Of a stretch of 39,173 nt of DNA, positions 7,089 to 16,956 are shown in pieces. Every line of letters starts with the position of its first letter. Position 1 is the stretch's first letter. The position numbers were made by a program, and so were the translations under genes. The DNA comes from Tannerellaceae bacterium (GTDB taxonomy: Bacteria; Bacteroidota; Bacteroidia; Bacteroidales; Tannerellaceae): positions 21,384 to 60,556 of the forward strand of contig JAJQAZ010000102.1 in NCBI GenBank assembly GCA_021203545.1, written 5' to 3'. The notes below the pieces were generated by a model. The model ran no database searches and was not told where the DNA came from. It saw only the letters and a list, made by a program, of their open reading frames with translations.

Positions 7089-8273
7089 ATGAAATATGCC
7101 ATAGAAGAGAGATTGGAGATTATATCTGAGTGTCTTTATTCTAAAATTCGGGAGAAAGAGAAAAAGTCTTTTGGCTTATATACCGGTGAGTTTGGGATAT
7201 TATTATTTCTGTTTTATTATTCAAAATATTCATCTAAATCCAAGTATACTTTATTAACAGAAGAATACGCTCAAAAAATGTTTGGACAATTTTTAGAGAA
7301 GGAGTCTATACATACTTTTTGTTCTGGATTTTCTGGTGAATTATATTTAGTTGAATATTTACGCGAAAATAATTTTATAGATTTTGACATTAGACCCGTT
7401 CAAAAGGTGTTAGATGATTATTTAGTATGCCAAATGAGACAAAATATTCAAAATCACTATTATGATTTTATGCATGGTGCTTTAGGTGTTGGATTATATT
7501 TTTTAAAAAGAAAGGTCCATTCGCATTATATAAGAGAATTAATAGATTTTTTATATGAATCAGCAGAAAAAGATATTGATAAACAACTATTCAAATGGGA
7601 ATCAGTGATTGATTCTCAAAAAAACTTAAAGGGTTATAATCTTTCTATGTCTCATGGCATAGCCAGCATAATAATTTTTTTGTCTAGAGTCGTGAAAGAT
7701 GGTTTTTCTGGTGAGCGAGTTAAGACTATGTTGGAGGGTGCTGTGAATTTTGTACTATCACAAAAAAGAGATTTATCTCAATTTGGATCCTATTATCCTA
7801 GTTATGTGTTAAAAAATGGAATAAAAAATATTCCAACCAAAAGTCCTTTATCATGGTGTTATGGTGATTTGGGATTAGGAGTTGCTTTTTGGCAAGCAGG
7901 AACAGTATTAAGCAAAAGGGAATGGATAGAAGAAGGATTGAAAATATTTCAACTTACCCGTATTATTAATTTAAAAGAAGATAATGTGCTTGACGCAGGA
8001 ATATGCCATGGTAGCGCTGGTATTGCTATGATATTTAGGCGAATGTTCTTCGAAACTAATAATGAAGAGTTTAGAAAAATAGGTGTGTTTTGGTTAAATA
8101 AAACGTTGACTTTTGCTAATTTTGAAGATGGACTGGCAGGTTATAAAACATTTTCTAATAGTAAGTGGAGTTGTGATTATTCTCTTTTAACTGGAATCTC
8201 AGGAATAGGCCTGGTCTTGCTATCTTATTTGAAAAATGAGCAAAAATGGGATGAAATGTTTTTATTATCCTAA
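7089..8273 (+). CDS. LanC-like lanthionine cyclase
   Basis: About 394 aa. LanC cyclases fold as an alpha/alpha toroid with glycine-rich repeats; GALGVGLYF, SMSHGIASI, WCYGDLGLG, CHGSAGIA and TGISGIGLV are visible in order. The zinc ligands are present: Cys257 in WCYGD and Cys306-His307 in CHG. LanC enzymes add cysteine thiols to dehydrated Ser/Thr to form thioether rings. The start at 7089 is preferred over a TTG at 7050. It is the first gene of an AT-rich RiPP cluster and lies 96 bp upstream of the precursor. Unlike LanB and the radical SAM gene in this cluster, it is intact. Confidence 0.9.
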   Translation: MKYAIEERLEIISECLYSKIREKEKKSFGLYTGEFGILLFLFYYSKYSSKSKYTLLTEEYAQKMFGQFLEKESIHTFCSGFSGELYLVEYLRENNFIDFDIRPVQKVLDDYLVCQMRQNIQNHYYDFMHGALGVGLYFLKRKVHSHYIRELIDFLYESAEKDIDKQLFKWESVIDSQKNLKGYNLSMSHGIASIIIFLSRVVKDGFSGERVKTMLEGAVNFVLSQKRDLSQFGSYYPSYVLKNGIKNIPTKSPLSWCYGDLGLGVAFWQAGTVLSKREWIEEGLKIFQLTRIINLKEDNVLDAGICHGSAGIAMIFRRMFFETNNEEFRKIGVFWLNKTLTFANFEDGLAGYKTFSNSKWSCDYSLLTGISGIGLVLLSYLKNEQKWDEMFLLS

Positions 8274-8369
8274 AAATGATTATTTAGTTCATACTTTATA
8301 AGTGTGTTTACAAAATAATAGAGAAACCGAAAATCTATAAGAGTAGGGTTAATTTAATTTTATTTTATC

Positions 8370-8558
8370 ATGAAAAAATTAAAAAAAATTTCATTGAAAA
8401 AAGAGGTTGTTGATAGATTAAACAGTAATCAGATGGAGCATTTAAGAGGTGGAAATATAAACAGCCATGCGTGCAATGGCGGTGGCTATTCTTATGGAAA
8501 TACTTCTGATGTTTCTTGTCCTAATACATGTGGTACATCTTGGACTTGTAATGGTTGA
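8370..8558 (+). CDS. RiPP precursor peptide with GG leader, lanthipeptide-like core
   Basis: 62 aa. The leader MKKLKKISLKKEVVDRLNSN then QMEHLRGG matches the 'GG-Bacteroidales' natural product precursor leaders (KKLKL-K-E--L---EM--L-GG) and should be cut after Gly-Gly at residue ~28. The ~34-residue core is rich in Gly, Asn, Ser and Thr and has four cysteines (HACNG, VSCP, NTCG, WTCNG), supplying both dehydratable residues and ring thiols. It lies between LanC and LanB. A 10-bp-stem hairpin follows at 8582-8613, which may raise precursor over enzyme expression. The gene is intact although LanB is interrupted. Confidence 0.85.
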   Translation: MKKLKKISLKKEVVDRLNSNQMEHLRGGNINSHACNGGGYSYGNTSDVSCPNTCGTSWTCNG

Positions 8559-8581
8559 TTTAAAAAACTGAATGTAATAAA

Positions 8582-8620
8582 TAACCCTAGAGATTTAATA
8601 ATTTCTAGGGTTAAGCTTTT
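8582..8620 (+). terminator. Hairpin terminator/attenuator between precursor and LanB
   Basis: A perfect 10-bp inverted repeat (TAACCCTAGA at 8582-8591, TCTAGGGTTA at 8604-8613) with a 12-nt loop, followed by a short T run at 8617-8620. Partial termination here would favour precursor mRNA over LanB, a common arrangement in lanthipeptide operons. Confidence 0.6.
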
Positions 8621-8661
8621 GAGTTTATAATTAAAACTTAATATAAATTTATACATATCTA

Positions 8662-10853
8662 ATGTATTATCCATTTAATTCTTTTATTGTCAGGACTCCA
8701 TCTTTCCCTTTTAAGACATTAAAAAATGAAGAGTTTAGTATTGTTCTTCAAAATGGACTTTTTCAGGAAGCTATTTATATAGCTTCTCCTCTTCTTTATA
8801 ATCAATTGCAGAAGTATTTGACAGGAAAAATTGTTGATGTAAGTAAAAAGCAACGAATAGAATGTGCTTTATATAGGTATATTTCCAGAATGTCTTCTCG
8901 TTGTACTCCTTTTGGTTTATTTGCAGGGGTTTCTATAGGACAAATATGTAATAATAAGTCTGATACTGAAATTAAATTAGGCTATTTAAAGCGACATACC
9001 CGATTAGATATGAATTTTTTATGTATTTTGGCTGAACAATTATTACAATTACCTGGTATCAGGGATAATATAAGATATTATCCAAATACCACTTTATACC
9101 GGGTCGGAAAGCAATATCGCTATGTAGAAATACAGAATATTAACTCTAAAAAAGTACACCAGATTATTTCAATCCATAATTCTTTATTTTTAGAGACTAT
9201 TTTAAAAATAACACAAAAGGGAGTAAAAAAAATGAATTACTAAGGTTTTTTAATGATAATGATATTGAGAGTCAAGAGGCATTGGAATTTATAGAAGAAC
9301 TTATTAACTCTCAAATACTGGTCAGTGAGTTAAATCCATCTGTAACCGGTGAATATTTTTTTAACCGGATCATTTCTATTTTAGAAGATTCCAAAGAGTT
9401 TACTACATTGGTCTCAAACCTAAAGAATATTCAGTTAATAATTAATCAACTAGATTTTCCCAATATAAATCAAAAAGATCATATTCAACTATATAAGGCT
9501 ATTGAAAAAAAAATTGAAGAAATGAAAATACATCATGAAGAAGTATTTTTGTTTCAGGTGGATATTACAAGACGTATAGAAAGTTCGACAATAAGTAAAA
9601 ATGTTATAGATGAGCTTCAGGAGGCGATGAAGTTTCTAAACAAAATCACTTGTGATCAAAAAAAATGCCATGTTGAATCAATTTCAACAAGCTTTTTACA
9701 ATCGCTATGAAGAAAGGGATATACCTCTTTTAGAAGCTTTGGACTTTGAAATTGGTATTGGATATCCTGTTTATAAAGGTAGTGGAACCGATTCCCCCCT
9801 ACTGGAAGATTTTTTTTGCCTGCTCACAGAAGTCAAAATACTAATTTTGATAATAATACTTTCCTTTCAATTTTATTGAAAAAGACAATACAAGCTTTGG
9901 AGCAAAAGCAAATTGAAGTTGTATTAGATGAAACTGATTTAAAAGAGTATCATACTTCGGATTGGAATGATTTACCTCCTATATTATATTCTTTATTTAG
10001 TATTTTGAAATCAGACACGGATAATTTATTAATTCATTTAAATGGATTTTATGGGATATCGGCGGCCAAAACCTTAACTCGATTTACTTATATGGATAAA
10101 CAGTTGTTACAATTTGTAGAGGGAATAATTACTAAAGAGCAAGAACTTTTACCAGATGTTATTTTGGCAGAAATAGTGCATCTTCCAGAGTCAAGGCTGG
10201 GAAATGTTATAAATCATCCGCATATCCGTCATTATGAAATTCCGTATTTAGCTTATTCAGATTTATCTTCGGAAAGAATTATTGAAATGTCTGATTTATT
10301 TCTTTCAATAAGGCAGGGGAAAATTTGTTTACGTTCGAAAAAACTGAATAAAGAAATTATTCCCCGGTTGACCAATGCTCATAATTATCATAAAAGTCAT
10401 CTGCCTGCTTATCGTTTTCTCTGTGATATCCAGATGCAATATGGGAAAAAATATTTAGTTTTTGATTGGGGATATTTGAAAAATGAATTTCATTTTTTCC
10501 CTCGTGTAAAATATCGAAATACTATTCTTTCTTTAGCAACGTGGAAAATTAAAATTGAAGATATAACGCATCTTTTTGTATTGGAAGATGAATTATTAAT
10601 TAAAGAGGTTGATCAGTGGAGAATTAAAATGCATTTCCCTTTACAGATGTTGTTGACTGATTATGACATGGATCTGTTGGTAGATTGGGGGAATTTAATG
10701 AGTATTAAAGCGTTTCTTAAGATAATAAAAAATAGAGAAACCATATATTTAAAGGAATTTTTGTATGATCCTGAAAATTCTATTGTGAAAGATAAGGAAG
10801 GGTATGCTTATCTAAATGAATGTATAATAGCTTTTTACAAAAGCAAAAAGTAA
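8662..10853 (+). pseudogene. Lantibiotic dehydratase LanB, N-terminal (glutamylation) domain, three frameshifts
   Basis: The gene reads as a class I LanB N-terminal domain of ~730 aa once frames are joined: SFIVRTPSFPF at the start, MSSRCTPFGLFAGVSIG, then EFIEELINSQILVSELNPSV, AFYNRYEERDIPLLEALDFE and GYPVYKGSG. These are family-typical blocks for tRNA-Glu-dependent glutamylation of Ser/Thr. The frames switch at A8 (9225-9232), A8 (9658-9665) and T8 (9810-9817). Runs of 9, 10 (or 7) and 9 would restore one frame through to 10853. Causes could be sequencing error, decay or slippage. The stop at 10853 is followed 5 nt later by the separate elimination-domain gene, so LanB is split, as in the pinensin cluster. 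AT-rich like the rest of the island. Confidence 0.85.
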
Positions 10854-10858
10854 TATAT

Positions 10859-11725
10859 ATGGTTCAACGAACATTTATGCCAGGTAGCCAATGGTTATAT
10901 CTTAAATTATATACAGGACAGAAAACTTCAGATCGTATGTTAATTAAAATGATTGATCCTCTACTTAGGAAATTCGAAAAAGAAAATTATCTTCAGAAAT
11001 GGTTTTTTATTCGGTATTGGGATCCTGATTTTCATCTACGAATCCGGTTACTGATTAATGATCCTCAATATATAGGCTATATTATGCATCGATTTTATGA
11101 GAAGATGTATATATGAAATCAATCCCATTTACTCTGGAGAGTACAATTAGATACATATGAAAGGGAAATAGAACGTTATGGGAAATATATGATGGAAGAG
11201 ACTGAATCTGTTTTTTATGTAGATAGTCAATGTGTCTTATCAATTATAAAAAAGCTTAATGGAAATGAACATTATCGTTGGATGATTTCATTAAAACTGA
11301 TAGATGAGTTACTATCGGATTTTGGTTTAACAATAAATGAAAAACAAAAGTTGATGGCGAAATTAAGTAAATCCTTTAAGGTAGAATTTGGGTTTAATGA
11401 GTTTAATTCAAAACAATTTAATATTAAATTCAGAGATAATAAAAAGATTATTGAGTCTGTTTTAAATAATACGATTTCTGAAAAAGAATTTATTTCATTA
11501 TTACAGCCAATAAAAAAACGAGGACATGCTCTATTAGGCATAATCGGTCAAATAAAAGTGAAATCAACGAAAGAGTATAGAATGTCAAAATTGCTGCCAA
11601 GCTATATGCATATGACAATGAATCGTCTTTTTCTTTGCAGGAATCGTGAACATGAAATGATCATATATGATTTTATGTTTAGATATTATACCGGACAAAT
11701 TGCTAAGCAAAAGTATATTAAATAG
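10859..11725 (+). pseudogene. LanB C-terminal (SpaB_C-like, elimination) domain protein with an in-frame TGA
   Basis: About 288 aa if read through. The start RTFMPGSQWLYLKLYTGQKT and the block WFFIRYWDPDFHLRIRL are hallmarks of the thiopeptide-type/SpaB_C glutamate-elimination domain, continuing with WRVQLDTYEREIERYG and FYVDSQCVLSI. A TGA at 11114-11116 (codon 86) interrupts the frame. Homology resumes in the same frame about 11 codons later, so this is a substitution-type nonsense codon, not a frameshift. ATG 10859 lies 5 nt after the N-domain gene, and the radical SAM gene starts 26 nt downstream. Without read-through, dehydration would stop at glutamylation. Confidence 0.82.
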
Positions 11726-11751
11726 AAAAATATACCTTATAAAACAATCTT

Positions 11752-13014
11752 ATGAAATGGAACAAATATAATTTTATTAGAGAAAAGAATGACAATGAGT
11801 ATATCCTTTATAATTCTTCTACAGATAAGTATATAATTTTTGCAAAAAAGATAAAACAGCTAATAGATGACCCAGAGGAGCTTGAAAAGATACATCCTGA
11901 ATTATATTGTAAACTGAAGGATGAACAGTTTATTGTCGAAGATTCTTTTAATGAAGTAGAATATGTTATTCATAACAAGCGACAAATATACAATACTTCT
12001 AATTGTTTTAGATTAATAATCAACCCCGCTCTTGATTGTAATTTAAGATGTTGGTATTGTTATGAAACCCATCTTAATAATAGTATAGTAAGTGACACGA
12101 CACTGAAATCTATATTATGTCTGATTAAAAATAAAGCAGAATTTACTGAATTAAAGCAAATATTTATATCGTTTTTTGGTGGAGAACCATTGATGAAATT
12201 TAATAAGGTTGTATGGCCTATTTTAGAATATGCAAAAAGAATATGTGTAGAGAATCAAAAAGAATTGTTAGTCAGTTTTACAACAAATGGAGTTCTCTTA
12301 ACGCAACAAGTTGTTGATAAATTGTATGACGCCGAATTGCCTTGTCATTTTCAGGTTGCATTTGATGGTAATGAAGAGTTCCATAACAAAATAAAGAAAC
12401 TTGCAAATGGAAAAGGTTTATATGAAACAACAATCAATAACGTAATGTACGGATTGTCAAAAGGTTTTATTTTTACTATACGTTGTAATTATACACCGGA
12501 GAATATGCACTCTTTTGACGAAGTTATTTCTTTATTTCAGGATGTGGCTGAAACGTGTATTGAGCATGGTTTACTGGAATTTGATTTTCACCGGGTTTGG
12601 CAGGTTGATGAAACATCCACAATGGAGAAAAGTATAAATTTGTTAGAGAGTAGGGCCAATCCTCCTAAAAATAAATATAAACCGGAAGCTCATTCCATTA
12701 AACCTTGTTATGCTGATAATGAAAACAGTGTTGTTATTAATTATAATGGAGATCTTTACAGTTGTACTGCCAAAGATTTTAATCCAGAAGAACGGGAAGG
12801 ATATTTGGATGAACAGGGTATTCTTGTTTATAATGAAAAACATTTAAACAGGATTAAAACCAGATTTTCTAATCCCAGTTGTTTGGAATGTAAAATATTT
12901 CCGATCTGTTATGTTTGTTCTCAAAAAAAATTGATATGGGAAATGTTTCTTGTTTTAACATGTTTACAGAGGAAGATAAGGAAGCAATCTTACTTGAAAG
13001 AATACAAATGGTGA
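11752..13014 (+). CDS. Radical SAM/SPASM peptide maturase, C-terminus frameshifted
   Basis: 420 aa as read. The radical SAM motif CNLRCWYC (Cys96, 100, 103) is followed by FFGGEPLM and a C-terminal SPASM region with CYADNENS, YSCTAKDF and CLECKIFPICYVC. Such enzymes install C-C, thioether or epimer modifications on RiPP precursors. At A8 (12923-12930) the frame departs from the family: one more A gives QKKIDMGNVSCFNMFTEED and an end at 13031, restoring the last SPASM cysteine. As printed, the last ~27 residues are out of frame. It is the last gene of the LanC-precursor-LanB cluster. Whether it acts on the same precursor is inference. Confidence 0.85.
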   Translation: MKWNKYNFIREKNDNEYILYNSSTDKYIIFAKKIKQLIDDPEELEKIHPELYCKLKDEQFIVEDSFNEVEYVIHNKRQIYNTSNCFRLIINPALDCNLRCWYCYETHLNNSIVSDTTLKSILCLIKNKAEFTELKQIFISFFGGEPLMKFNKVVWPILEYAKRICVENQKELLVSFTTNGVLLTQQVVDKLYDAELPCHFQVAFDGNEEFHNKIKKLANGKGLYETTINNVMYGLSKGFIFTIRCNYTPENMHSFDEVISLFQDVAETCIEHGLLEFDFHRVWQVDETSTMEKSINLLESRANPPKNKYKPEAHSIKPCYADNENSVVINYNGDLYSCTAKDFNPEEREGYLDEQGILVYNEKHLNRIKTRFSNPSCLECKIFPICYVCSQKKLIWEMFLVLTCLQRKIRKQSYLKEYKW

Positions 13015-13165
13015 GTAAAGATGATGGATAAAACAATATAGCAAATATAACGAAGGTTGGATAGAAAATTCACGATAAAGCATAACTTTTGTGTATAATC
13101 CATTTTGTCACAATGCTTTTAGGCACATCGGTCTTAATCCAAATTTAATCAGCTTGAATAACTAT

Positions 13166-15226
13166 ATGAAAATCAGAACATCTCTTTTTCTTTTGTTCAC
13201 TCTATGGGTTTCTCCTATGAATTTATTTGCTCAACCGGGAGTAGATACATTGGTTTATTTGCCTGCTTCTACTGTATATGGTAGCCAGACTATTTCTTTA
13301 AGTGGAACAGAAAAGAGTTTATATACCGGTACGGACATAGTTCTGGTAGACGGCACAGTCTCGGAAGCATTTAAGCAGATCCCTTCGCTTGTTACCGATA
13401 TAGAAGGTGGCGTTACCTACCGGGGTTCTAACCGGTCAGGTATGTTGTTGAATGGTGTGCCTTATGGTTTACTTGAGGAATATAACGGCGATTTCCTGAT
13501 TCAGTTGCCTGCCCGTTTCTTTGAACGGATATCTGTTGCCTCTTTTTCACCTATAGAATGGTTGCCTGACGGGGATGCCGGTGTGGTGGATATGCATTCT
13601 GTGTTTCTGCGTCCGCAGGATTCACCGCTTTCATTTACTATAGCCGGCGGTTGGAAAGAACGGTATAATGCAGGTTTTATACTAAACCAACATTCCGGAC
13701 GGTTTCATGTTATCGCAAAGTATAATTGCCGGAAGGAACTGCGGGAACGTTCTTTCCGGAAAATAACCACTACCCCGCAGTATACCGCCGAACAGAATAA
13801 TAACGCATCTGCCCGTCCGGATATTCACCTGGCCGACCTGCAGGTAGGATATGATTTGTCTCACCGGGATAAGTTGGTATTGTATGGTTTGTATTACCAT
13901 ATGGATTATGACCGGTACGGAAAAATAAATAATAAAAGATCAGCTCCGGACGGAAATACATTAATGCATATGTTCCGGCACCGGAATAATGTGCAGCAGC
14001 AGAAGGCAGCGGCAGTAGAAGCCCGTTGGTTGCATCAGTTTAACACGCCGGGAGAATATCTCGAAATGATTTTCAATTATAACAATTTCGGGTATGACGA
14101 GGAAAACCGGTACCAGAACGAAAGTGTAAGTAATGGAAACATAATTCAGGAAGATAATCTGTTTATAGATCATACCAAACATAATTATTATGGTTCGGTT
14201 ATGTTCAATAAACTTTTTGCAGGTAACTGGCACTGGAAAAGCGGTTACACAACCCGTTTTAAAGAGGAAGAATACAGCGCGGCCGGAACAATTAAACAAA
14301 ACGATGCGTGGGTAGAAACACCTAAAAATACAAATAATTATTCCTTCCGGCGGCAAAATCATATGTTGTTTACTTCGCTGGAAAAAGAGTGGGACCACTG
14401 GAAAATAGAGCCGGGTGTACAACTTGAATATCAACACCGGGAAATGGACGGTGTAAAAAAAGACCAATTTCGTGTATATCCCCGTATTCAGTTAGGATAT
14501 ATGCCGTCTGCCCCGCATTCGGTTACATTCCATTACCTGCAACGTTCGTATCGTCCGGCTGGTGCCTGGCTGAATCATTTTATCGACCCAAGTGATGACA
14601 CCCATAAAACACGCGGAAACTCCGGATTAAAAGATGAACAAATCCACTCGCTGGAATTGTCTTATAAATACTCTATATCCGGTTTTCAGGTTTCGCCTGC
14701 ACTTTATTACCGTAACCGCTCCAACCGGATTATGGAAGTAGCTTACGAGGAAGGCAACGATATCATCTGGCAGAAAGAAAATGCCGGAAACAGCAAGTCA
14801 ATAGGAGCCGAACTGGCTGTTTTCTGGAAACCGGTACACTTTTTTGACGGGTATCTGGCCGGGAATCTCTATCGTGACGAGATCGACGGAAGAATTGCCG
14901 GTTATGATGCGACTAAATCGCTCGTTTGCGGGGATATAAAAACCTCTTTCCGCTTCTATCTAACACCGGATACGGAATTGCAACTGGACGGCTTTTATAT
15001 TTCCGGCCAGTTGACTCCACAGGGAAGAATAAAAAGCCATTACACAGTCAATGCCGGACTATCCCACTATTTCATCAACCGGAAATTATGTGCCCGTTTA
15101 AGTATTCAAAATATCTTTGATACCCTCGAAGAGGCTACTATTATTGATACGGATAATTTACAGATGCGGCAGGAACGGAATCGCGATCCGCGGATGTTGT
15201 GGCTGTCTCTGTCGTATGATCTGTAA
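13166..15226 (+). CDS. TonB-dependent outer-membrane receptor
   Basis: About 686 aa from the ATG at 13166, which opens a clear signal peptide (MKIRTSLFLLFTLWVSPMNL, cut near FAQ). A plug domain follows (VDGTVSEAFKQIPSLVTDIE, GGVTYRGSNRSGMLLNGVPY), then a beta-barrel with alternating aromatic strands and a C-terminal LWLSLSYDL insertion signal. It imports an unidentified ligand in a TonB/ExbBD-driven manner. The 5' part is AT-rich like the RiPP island and the rest matches the core genome. No SusD-like partner is present. Its 3' end overlaps the convergent NADH dehydrogenase gene by 86 bp. A role for the RiPP is possible but not shown. Confidence 0.88.
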   Translation: MKIRTSLFLLFTLWVSPMNLFAQPGVDTLVYLPASTVYGSQTISLSGTEKSLYTGTDIVLVDGTVSEAFKQIPSLVTDIEGGVTYRGSNRSGMLLNGVPYGLLEEYNGDFLIQLPARFFERISVASFSPIEWLPDGDAGVVDMHSVFLRPQDSPLSFTIAGGWKERYNAGFILNQHSGRFHVIAKYNCRKELRERSFRKITTTPQYTAEQNNNASARPDIHLADLQVGYDLSHRDKLVLYGLYYHMDYDRYGKINNKRSAPDGNTLMHMFRHRNNVQQQKAAAVEARWLHQFNTPGEYLEMIFNYNNFGYDEENRYQNESVSNGNIIQEDNLFIDHTKHNYYGSVMFNKLFAGNWHWKSGYTTRFKEEEYSAAGTIKQNDAWVETPKNTNNYSFRRQNHMLFTSLEKEWDHWKIEPGVQLEYQHREMDGVKKDQFRVYPRIQLGYMPSAPHSVTFHYLQRSYRPAGAWLNHFIDPSDDTHKTRGNSGLKDEQIHSLELSYKYSISGFQVSPALYYRNRSNRIMEVAYEEGNDIIWQKENAGNSKSIGAELAVFWKPVHFFDGYLAGNLYRDEIDGRIAGYDATKSLVCGDIKTSFRFYLTPDTELQLDGFYISGQLTPQGRIKSHYTVNAGLSHYFINRKLCARLSIQNIFDTLEEATIIDTDNLQMRQERNRDPRMLWLSLSYDL

Positions 15227-16563
15227 CTGCGGGCGCTTCGCTTTTTTCTTCTATTGGAGCCGGCAGGTCCTCGAATATTTTTTCCTTTTTACTGAAAGGA
15301 ACCGATAAAATGTAGCGTTCGGACTGATCATAACTGCAATAGCCCCATATCCAGTCCAGCAACACAAACATCTTGTTTTTTACTCCCAGTATAGACCGTA
15401 GGTGTACTAACAGCCAGACTACCCATGCCGGAAAGCCATGCATATTAAAAGACCCCAGATCGGCAACCGCTCTGTTCCGTCCGATGGTAGCCAGAGTTCC
15501 CAGATTTTTATAATGGAAAGCTTCCATAGGTTTTCCTTCCGAACTGTTTTTTAGATTTTTAGCAACCTGTTTCCCCTGCTGTATGGCAGCCTGTGCTACC
15601 TGTGGATGCCCGTTGGGATAATCTTTCTCTGTCATAAAAGCTAAGTCTCCAATAGCAAACACGTTCTGGTAACCGTGTACCTGGTTATATTCGTTTACCA
15701 ATAAACGGCCTCCCCGTCCGGTCATTTCCTTCGGTATATTTTCAAAACGCCTGGCTGTTACCCCACTAACCCAGATAAATGTTTTGCAGGGTATAGTTTG
15801 CCCGTCATCCAGCGAAACGGTTGCTCCGTCGTAATCAGATACTTTTTTGTTCAGAATGATATTTACACCCATTTTCTGCAAAGACTTTTTTGCATTTGCC
15901 GACGACTTTTTGCTCATAGGCCCTAACAGACGGTCTGATCCTTCTACCAGGTAAATGGATAATTGATAAGGTTCTAATTCGGGATAATCTTTGGGCACAA
16001 TGAATCTTTTCATTTCAGATAAAGCCCCGGCTATTTCAACTCCTGTAGCACCTCCTCCGGCCACTACGATGTTAAGAAGTGACTGTTTTTCTATCCTGTC
16101 TGTACAAATCGTTGCTTTTTCGAAATTTGTAAGGATCGTATTACGCAGTTCTATTGCTTCAACAGATGTTTTCATCGGATAAGCAGTCTCTTTGATCCGC
16201 TCGTTTCCATAAAAATTTGTCTCTGTTCCGGCGGCCAGTATCAGGTAATCATAACTGATAGAACCAATAGAGGTTTCGATTGTATTCTCATCGAAGTTTA
16301 CTGCTTTGACCTCTGCCAGGCGAAAATAAAACTCTTCGTAGTGCTGGAACATTTTCCGGAACGGGAAGGAAATAGAGTTGGATTCAAGTCCGGCTGACGC
16401 TACCTGATATAACAAGGGGGGGGAATTGATGATAATTATTCTTATCCACCAACACCAATTGGTAACCGCTATCCCGTAAACGTTTGATTATTTCTAACCC
16501 GGCAAATCCGCCACCTACGATTACGACTCTCTTTTTATCTGTCTTTGGTATATTACAATCCAT
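15141..16563 (-). pseudogene. ndh: Type II NADH dehydrogenase (NDH-2), frameshifted near the N-terminus
   Basis: Read from the ATG at 16563 the frame gives MDCNIPKTDKKRVVIVGGGF, the FAD-binding GxGxxG/A, and continues to NNYHQFPPL. It then leaves frame at a C8 run (minus strand; G8 at 16416-16423 plus). C7 would join it to LLYQVASAG and the rest of the enzyme: VVAGGGATGVEIAGALSEMK (NADH-binding), WVSGVTARRF and YQNVFAIGDLAF. NDH-2 oxidises NADH and reduces menaquinone without proton pumping, as a peripheral inner-membrane enzyme. The restored length is ~474 aa. The last ~28 residues are antisense to the TonB receptor's 3' end, an unusual tail suggesting a lost stop. Error versus real mutation is unresolved. 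Confidence 0.85.
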
Positions 16564-16626
16564 GTCTGTTGTTTTGTTATAACAACAAACAGGAATTTAT
16601 TTAGTTTATGAAGAGCGGTTTTTAGA

Positions 16627-16956
16627 TTATTCCAGAATTTCTTTTCCTTTATCACCAAATAGTAAAGCAATAACCTCGTCTCTTTTTCCCTTATCCAGTT
16701 TGATTTGAAGAATTGTTTCCATTCCTCCTGCCTTTTCTTCTGCTAATGCATATTTGTCGGGATAAGTAATAATATCAATGACGTCTTCCTGCAACGCCTT
16801 TGCAATTTGCAATAATGTGTTGTATTTGAGTTCTCTTCCACCAGACATGATCAGGCTGAAACCTGATTGCTTCATCCCTATTTGTTGCGCGACATATTCC
16901 TGCGAATACCCTTTTTCCCTACGAATTTCATCTATATTTTGCAAAATATTATTCAT
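16627..16956 (-). CDS. XRE-family helix-turn-helix regulator
   Basis: About 109 aa from the ATG at 16956. The HTH_3 domain covers most of the N-terminus: IDEIRREKGYSQEYVAQQIG then MKQSGFSLIMSGGRELKYNT, with helix 3 at QSGFSLIMSG. The C-terminal ~40 residues (KLDKGKRDEVIALLFGDKGK) have no recognised fold. The frame is open further upstream to 17079, giving 150 aa, but that stretch does not look conserved and contains the natural linker-like start. It may be an antitoxin-like or stand-alone regulator; no toxin gene is next to it. The direct downstream neighbour is the ndh gene. Confidence 0.75.
   Translation of the reverse strand: MNNILQNIDEIRREKGYSQEYVAQQIGMKQSGFSLIMSGGRELKYNTLLQIAKALQEDVIDIITYPDKYALAEEKAGGMETILQIKLDKGKRDEVIALLFGDKGKEILE

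Noticed and set aside
6740-13100. AT-rich island as an integrated mobile element
   Set aside because: Composition supports transfer, but I found no integrase, tRNA or att-like direct repeats at the edges.
13032-13165. Possible cobalamin riboswitch before the TonB receptor
   Set aside because: No B12-box-like core (GCCACTG) or conserved stems; the segment is AT-rich and featureless.
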